From Actinomycetota bacterium (GTDB lineage: Bacteria; Actinomycetota; Acidimicrobiia; Acidimicrobiales; Poriferisodaliceae): a stretch of DNA of 8,583 nt. The notes beneath the pieces were generated by a model, which was given only the letters and a program-made list of their open reading frames with translations, made no database searches and was not told the DNA's origin. Where the stretch lies: the NCBI GenBank assembly GCA_002731665.1, contig PCCJ01000071.1, forward strand, positions 1-8,583, written 5' to 3'. Positions 5,977 through 8,583 of this stretch are shown here, piece by piece; positions within the stretch are counted from its first letter, which is position 1, and every line of letters starts with the position of its first letter. The position numbers were made by a program, and so were the translations under genes.

Positions 5977-7164
5977 ATGAACACCTTCACTCTTGACCCA
6001 ATGGGCACCACCGTGGTCGGAAGAAACAGCATTGGAAATTTGGCTCAACAGGTTCAAGCCCACGGAAGCCGAGCTTTCCTAGTGAGCGACGCAGGAGTAA
6101 AAGCTGCCGGGGTGTTGGATACGGTCACCGAATCCTTAAGAGCACAAAACATTGAGTGGACAGCCTTTACCGATGTCGACCCAAACCCCACCGACAACAA
6201 CGTCAAAGCTGGAGTTGAAGCTCTTGAAGCGTTTGGAATTGAAGGCACGGTAATAGTTCTAGTAGGCGGAGGGTCAGTAATGGACTGCGGCAAATACATA
6301 GCTATGGCAGCTCCATCAGGAATTAATGATGTCTCTCTTGCTTTTTCTCCAGACCTTGATACCGCCGACAAGATTGACTTCAGCACGTTGGCTCCCGCAG
6401 CACGTGCAACGGAGCCATGTGTGCCTACAGTTGCGGTTCCGACAACTTCAGGCACCGCTTCTGAAACTAACGGCGGAGGCTTAATTACTCGCACTGAAGA
6501 CCACCGTAAATTGACTTTCGCTCACCCAGATATTCAGCCGCGCTCTGTCGTCTTAGATCCCACTCTCACAGTTGGCTTACCACCCAAAGCCACTGCAGCA
6601 TGCGGAATGGACGTACTGACTCACGCAATCGAGGCATACACCTCAACATCCGCAAATCCTTATTCCGATGGCCTAGCGCTACATGCGATCCGCCTCACGA
6701 GCCAGTGGCTACCTACAGCTGTTATCGACGGAAGTAATATAGAAGCAAGAGAAGCAATGCAAGTCGCATCTCATCTAGCTGGTCGAGCTTTCTCTTCTGG
6801 TCCTCTTCTTGGCCTTGTTCATGCGACGGGTCACCCAATCTCCGGAACTTTTGGTGCGGCACACGGTCAAACATTGGCCACGATGTTGCCCCATGTAATG
6901 CGCTATAACCTCAAGGTAGTTAACGAACGGTACAGAGATGTCGGGGTAGCCCTCGGCGTGAAATCCGATGCGTTAGAAGCAATCAAAGCCGTTGAAGACT
7001 TATCGGCAATTGTTGGGACCGATCGAACCCTCACTGATCTCGGGGTAACCAAGAAGGACCTTGAGCATCTGACCACCGACGCTCTTCGCGATCTCATAAT
7101 CCTCAACACGCCCCGATATCCGTCTCGCGATGATGTTAAAAGCCTGTACGAATCAGCACTATGA
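5977..7164 (+). CDS. Iron-containing (group III) alcohol dehydrogenase
   Basis: A 395-residue NAD(P)-dependent, metal-activated alcohol dehydrogenase of the Fe-ADH family, normal length. The nucleotide-binding motif VGGGSVMDCGK lies at residues 96-106 and AVPTTSGTASE at about 153-163. The four metal ligands known from FucO-type enzymes are all present: Asp212 and His216 in GMDVLTHAIEAY, His282 in GLVHATGHP and His296 in AAHG, with the expected spacings of 4 and 14; His286 is the further conserved active-site His. The C-terminus LNTPRYPSRDDVKSLYESAL matches the family ending. The segment at about 116-148 is somewhat long. It interconverts an alcohol and an aldehyde or ketone; the substrate cannot be told, and maleylacetate reductase-like members make an exact reaction unsafe to name. 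It is the second gene of the flavoenzyme unit, so it should share the Fur-like control. It converges on the molybdoenzyme gene 34 bases away, with no clear terminator hairpin. Confidence 0.93.
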   Translation: MNTFTLDPMGTTVVGRNSIGNLAQQVQAHGSRAFLVSDAGVKAAGVLDTVTESLRAQNIEWTAFTDVDPNPTDNNVKAGVEALEAFGIEGTVIVLVGGGSVMDCGKYIAMAAPSGINDVSLAFSPDLDTADKIDFSTLAPAARATEPCVPTVAVPTTSGTASETNGGGLITRTEDHRKLTFAHPDIQPRSVVLDPTLTVGLPPKATAACGMDVLTHAIEAYTSTSANPYSDGLALHAIRLTSQWLPTAVIDGSNIEAREAMQVASHLAGRAFSSGPLLGLVHATGHPISGTFGAAHGQTLATMLPHVMRYNLKVVNERYRDVGVALGVKSDALEAIKAVEDLSAIVGTDRTLTDLGVTKKDLEHLTTDALRDLIILNTPRYPSRDDVKSLYESAL

Positions 7165-7198
7165 AATCCACCACGCCATAAATAATCACCGAATCTTG

Positions 7199-8583
7199 CT
7201 ATGCCCTTGCTGAAGTATTGGGCTCACCTCGGTTCATAGCAATCCAGATGCGCTCCGGCGACAACGGGGTATCCAAGTGTTCGACACCAAAGGCCTGCAA
7301 AGCATCAACCGCAGCGCTGACGATTACCGCCCCCGCTGGAGTAATACCGGCTTCGCCCGCTCCTTTAATACCCAAAGGATTACTGGCGGCCACGCACTCC
7401 TCAATACGGGTCTCGAGCCTTGGCGTTTCCATCGTGCTGGGGATTCGGTAGTCAAGAAACGATCCCGTTAGGAGTTGACCGGTGTCACGGTCATACACGA
7501 TCTCCTCAAAAAGTGCTTCCCCGATGCCCTGAGCGGCCCCGCCGTGCAGCTGACCCTCAACAATCATCGGGTTAACAACCCGTCCTACATCATCGACGCT
7601 GAGGTAGCGCGTTACCTCTAAGGCGCCCGTCTCGGAGTCGATCTCCACCTCGCAGGCGGCGACGCCATTAGGGTGGGCATGCAGCCGTGTCGAGATCTCG
7701 GCGGTAGCGGTGAGAGGCGCTTCGGACGCGACTTCAAACAAGCCGACCGAACGCCCATCGGCGGTGACATACCGATCCTTCACCAGACTAATGTCACGCG
7801 CATCCACGCCGAATCGCTCTGCCGCTCGGAGACGGAATTGCCTCAGAATATCCTCGCACGCCTGCATCAAGATCGTTCCACCCAATCGCATCGACCGGTC
7901 GGCATGTGAGCCCGAGCCACCGGCTATGCGATCGGAATCACCGAACTCGATTGACACTGATTCCATCGGTACGTCTAGTGCTCCAGCCACCACCTGAGCA
8001 AAGCTGGTCTGGTGGCCCTGTCCCGACGCCTGAGTGCCGATCACTGCGCGGACCTTGCCGTTGGTGTTGATTGTCACGTCGGTGCGTTCGTAGGGAGCGG
8101 CGCCGGGCGACTCCAGGTAGTTGGCTACCCCGATCCCCGCTAGCTTGCCACGGCGCTCGGCGTCACGTCTACGGGCAGCGAAGCCATCCCAGTCGATAAG
8201 ACTGAGCGCCGTTTCGAAGTTGCCGCTGAACTCACCGGTGTCGTAGGTCAGTCCGAGCCTCGTTCGGTACGGCAGGTCGGCGGTGGCAATAAGGTTACGT
8301 CGTCGTATCTCTGCTCGGTCAAGTCCGATGGCAGCGGCTGCAAGATCCATCAAACGCTCGACGATGTAAGTGACCTGTGGTCGTCCTGCTCCCCGATAGA
8401 CCGACGTCGGAGTGGTGTTGGTGAGAGCGCCGCGTACTTTCACGTGCATCGCTGGGACATCGTAAGGGGGGCCCGCCATACGCAGTAGGTTCGACAACAC
8501 GGCAGACGACACCGGATGGGCTCCGACGTTGCCGATGTAGTCGAGTTGCAGGGCTAGGATTTTTCCCTCACCGGAGAGCGCCA
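7199..8583 (-). CDS. Molybdopterin-binding large subunit, xanthine dehydrogenase/aldehyde oxidase family, 5'-truncated
   Basis: The frame is open to the right edge (ALSGEGKILALQLDYIGNVGAHPV precedes the first possible start at 8512), so the N-terminal part lies outside; about 460 C-terminal residues of a usual 750-800 are visible. They carry the molybdenum-cofactor domains: VYRGAGR (8381-8401), the cofactor loop GTQASGQGHQTSFAQ (about 8005-8050), VNPMIVEGQLHGGAAQGIGEAL, and GIKGAGEAG with the catalytic Glu codon at 7352-7354. VYRGAGR rather than the CO-oxidising AYxCSFR loop argues against true carbon monoxide dehydrogenase and for a form II / aldehyde oxidase-like hydroxylase of an aldehyde or N-heterocycle. 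Such subunits work in the cytoplasm with an FAD subunit and a 2Fe-2S subunit, presumably encoded outside the window. The gene is clearly richer in G+C than its neighbours. It ends with TAG at 7199-7201. Confidence 0.94.
   Translation of the reverse strand, partial: ALSGEGKILALQLDYIGNVGAHPVSSAVLSNLLRMAGPPYDVPAMHVKVRGALTNTTPTSVYRGAGRPQVTYIVERLMDLAAAAIGLDRAEIRRRNLIATADLPYRTRLGLTYDTGEFSGNFETALSLIDWDGFAARRRDAERRGKLAGIGVANYLESPGAAPYERTDVTINTNGKVRAVIGTQASGQGHQTSFAQVVAGALDVPMESVSIEFGDSDRIAGGSGSHADRSMRLGGTILMQACEDILRQFRLRAAERFGVDARDISLVKDRYVTADGRSVGLFEVASEAPLTATAEISTRLHAHPNGVAACEVEIDSETGALEVTRYLSVDDVGRVVNPMIVEGQLHGGAAQGIGEALFEEIVYDRDTGQLLTGSFLDYRIPSTMETPRLETRIEECVAASNPLGIKGAGEAGITPAGAVIVSAAVDALQAFGVEHLDTPLSPERIWIAMNRGEPNTSARA

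Noticed and set aside
6054..6494. 146-residue antisense frame inside the alcohol dehydrogenase gene
   Set aside because: It lies opposite conserved motifs of a well-supported gene, has no ribosome site and its sequence is low in recognisable structure; a coding-strand shadow.
7165..7198. Terminator between the alcohol dehydrogenase and molybdoenzyme genes
   Set aside because: The 34-base AT-rich gap contains no stem-loop of useful length.
7673..7997. Plus-strand frames inside the molybdoenzyme gene
   Set aside because: Long antisense frames are expected in GC-rich genes; no start signal or family features.
7199..8583. Aerobic carbon monoxide dehydrogenase large subunit (coxL)
   Set aside because: The diagnostic AYxCSFR loop is replaced by VYRGAGR, and no coxM or coxS partner is visible.

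Overview
The window holds six protein-coding genes on both strands. The two outer genes run off the window edges. There are no RNA genes, insertion sequences or CRISPR arrays that I can support. The organism is a bacterium of middling G+C. A leaderless-looking start at 4701, weak ribosome binding sites on several genes, a very acidic secreted-type protein and an FeS-type photolyase would suit a sunlit aquatic (perhaps marine) actinobacterium-like lineage. That placement is a low-confidence inference, because no marker gene is present.

Layout: (1) 1-1679 (+) is the 3' part of a clostripain-like (C11) cysteine protease, with its His/Cys dyad intact and an extraordinarily acidic C-terminal region. 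(2) 1717-3216 (-) converges on it and encodes an FeS-cluster bacterial cryptochrome/photolyase, probably a (6-4) photolyase, with all four cluster cysteines. (3) 3425-4258 (-) lies upstream of the photolyase on the same strand and encodes a lipoprotein with an M23/LytM-like domain. (4) A 442-base gap (4259-4700) with several inverted repeats separates it from a divergent two-gene unit. This unit has a flavin-dependent N-hydroxylase-like oxidoreductase (4701-5948, +) followed 28 bases later by an iron-containing alcohol dehydrogenase (5977-7164, +). (5) 7199-8583 (-) is the C-terminal part of a molybdopterin-binding xanthine dehydrogenase/aldehyde oxidase-type large subunit, visibly more GC-rich than the rest.

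The most interesting point is the two-gene unit. A perfect 15-base dyad, GAATGATTATCATTC (4681-4695), matches the core of the Fur-family operator and sits on the likely -10 element, just before a probably leaderless ATG. This predicts that an N-monooxygenase-like flavoenzyme and a metal-dependent dehydrogenase are controlled together by iron or zinc, which would be consistent with metallophore chemistry or metal-sparing metabolism. Other points to check are the almost Arg/Lys-free tail of an Arg/Lys-type protease, missing aromatic residues on the photolyase electron route, and a missing catalytic His in the M23 domain.
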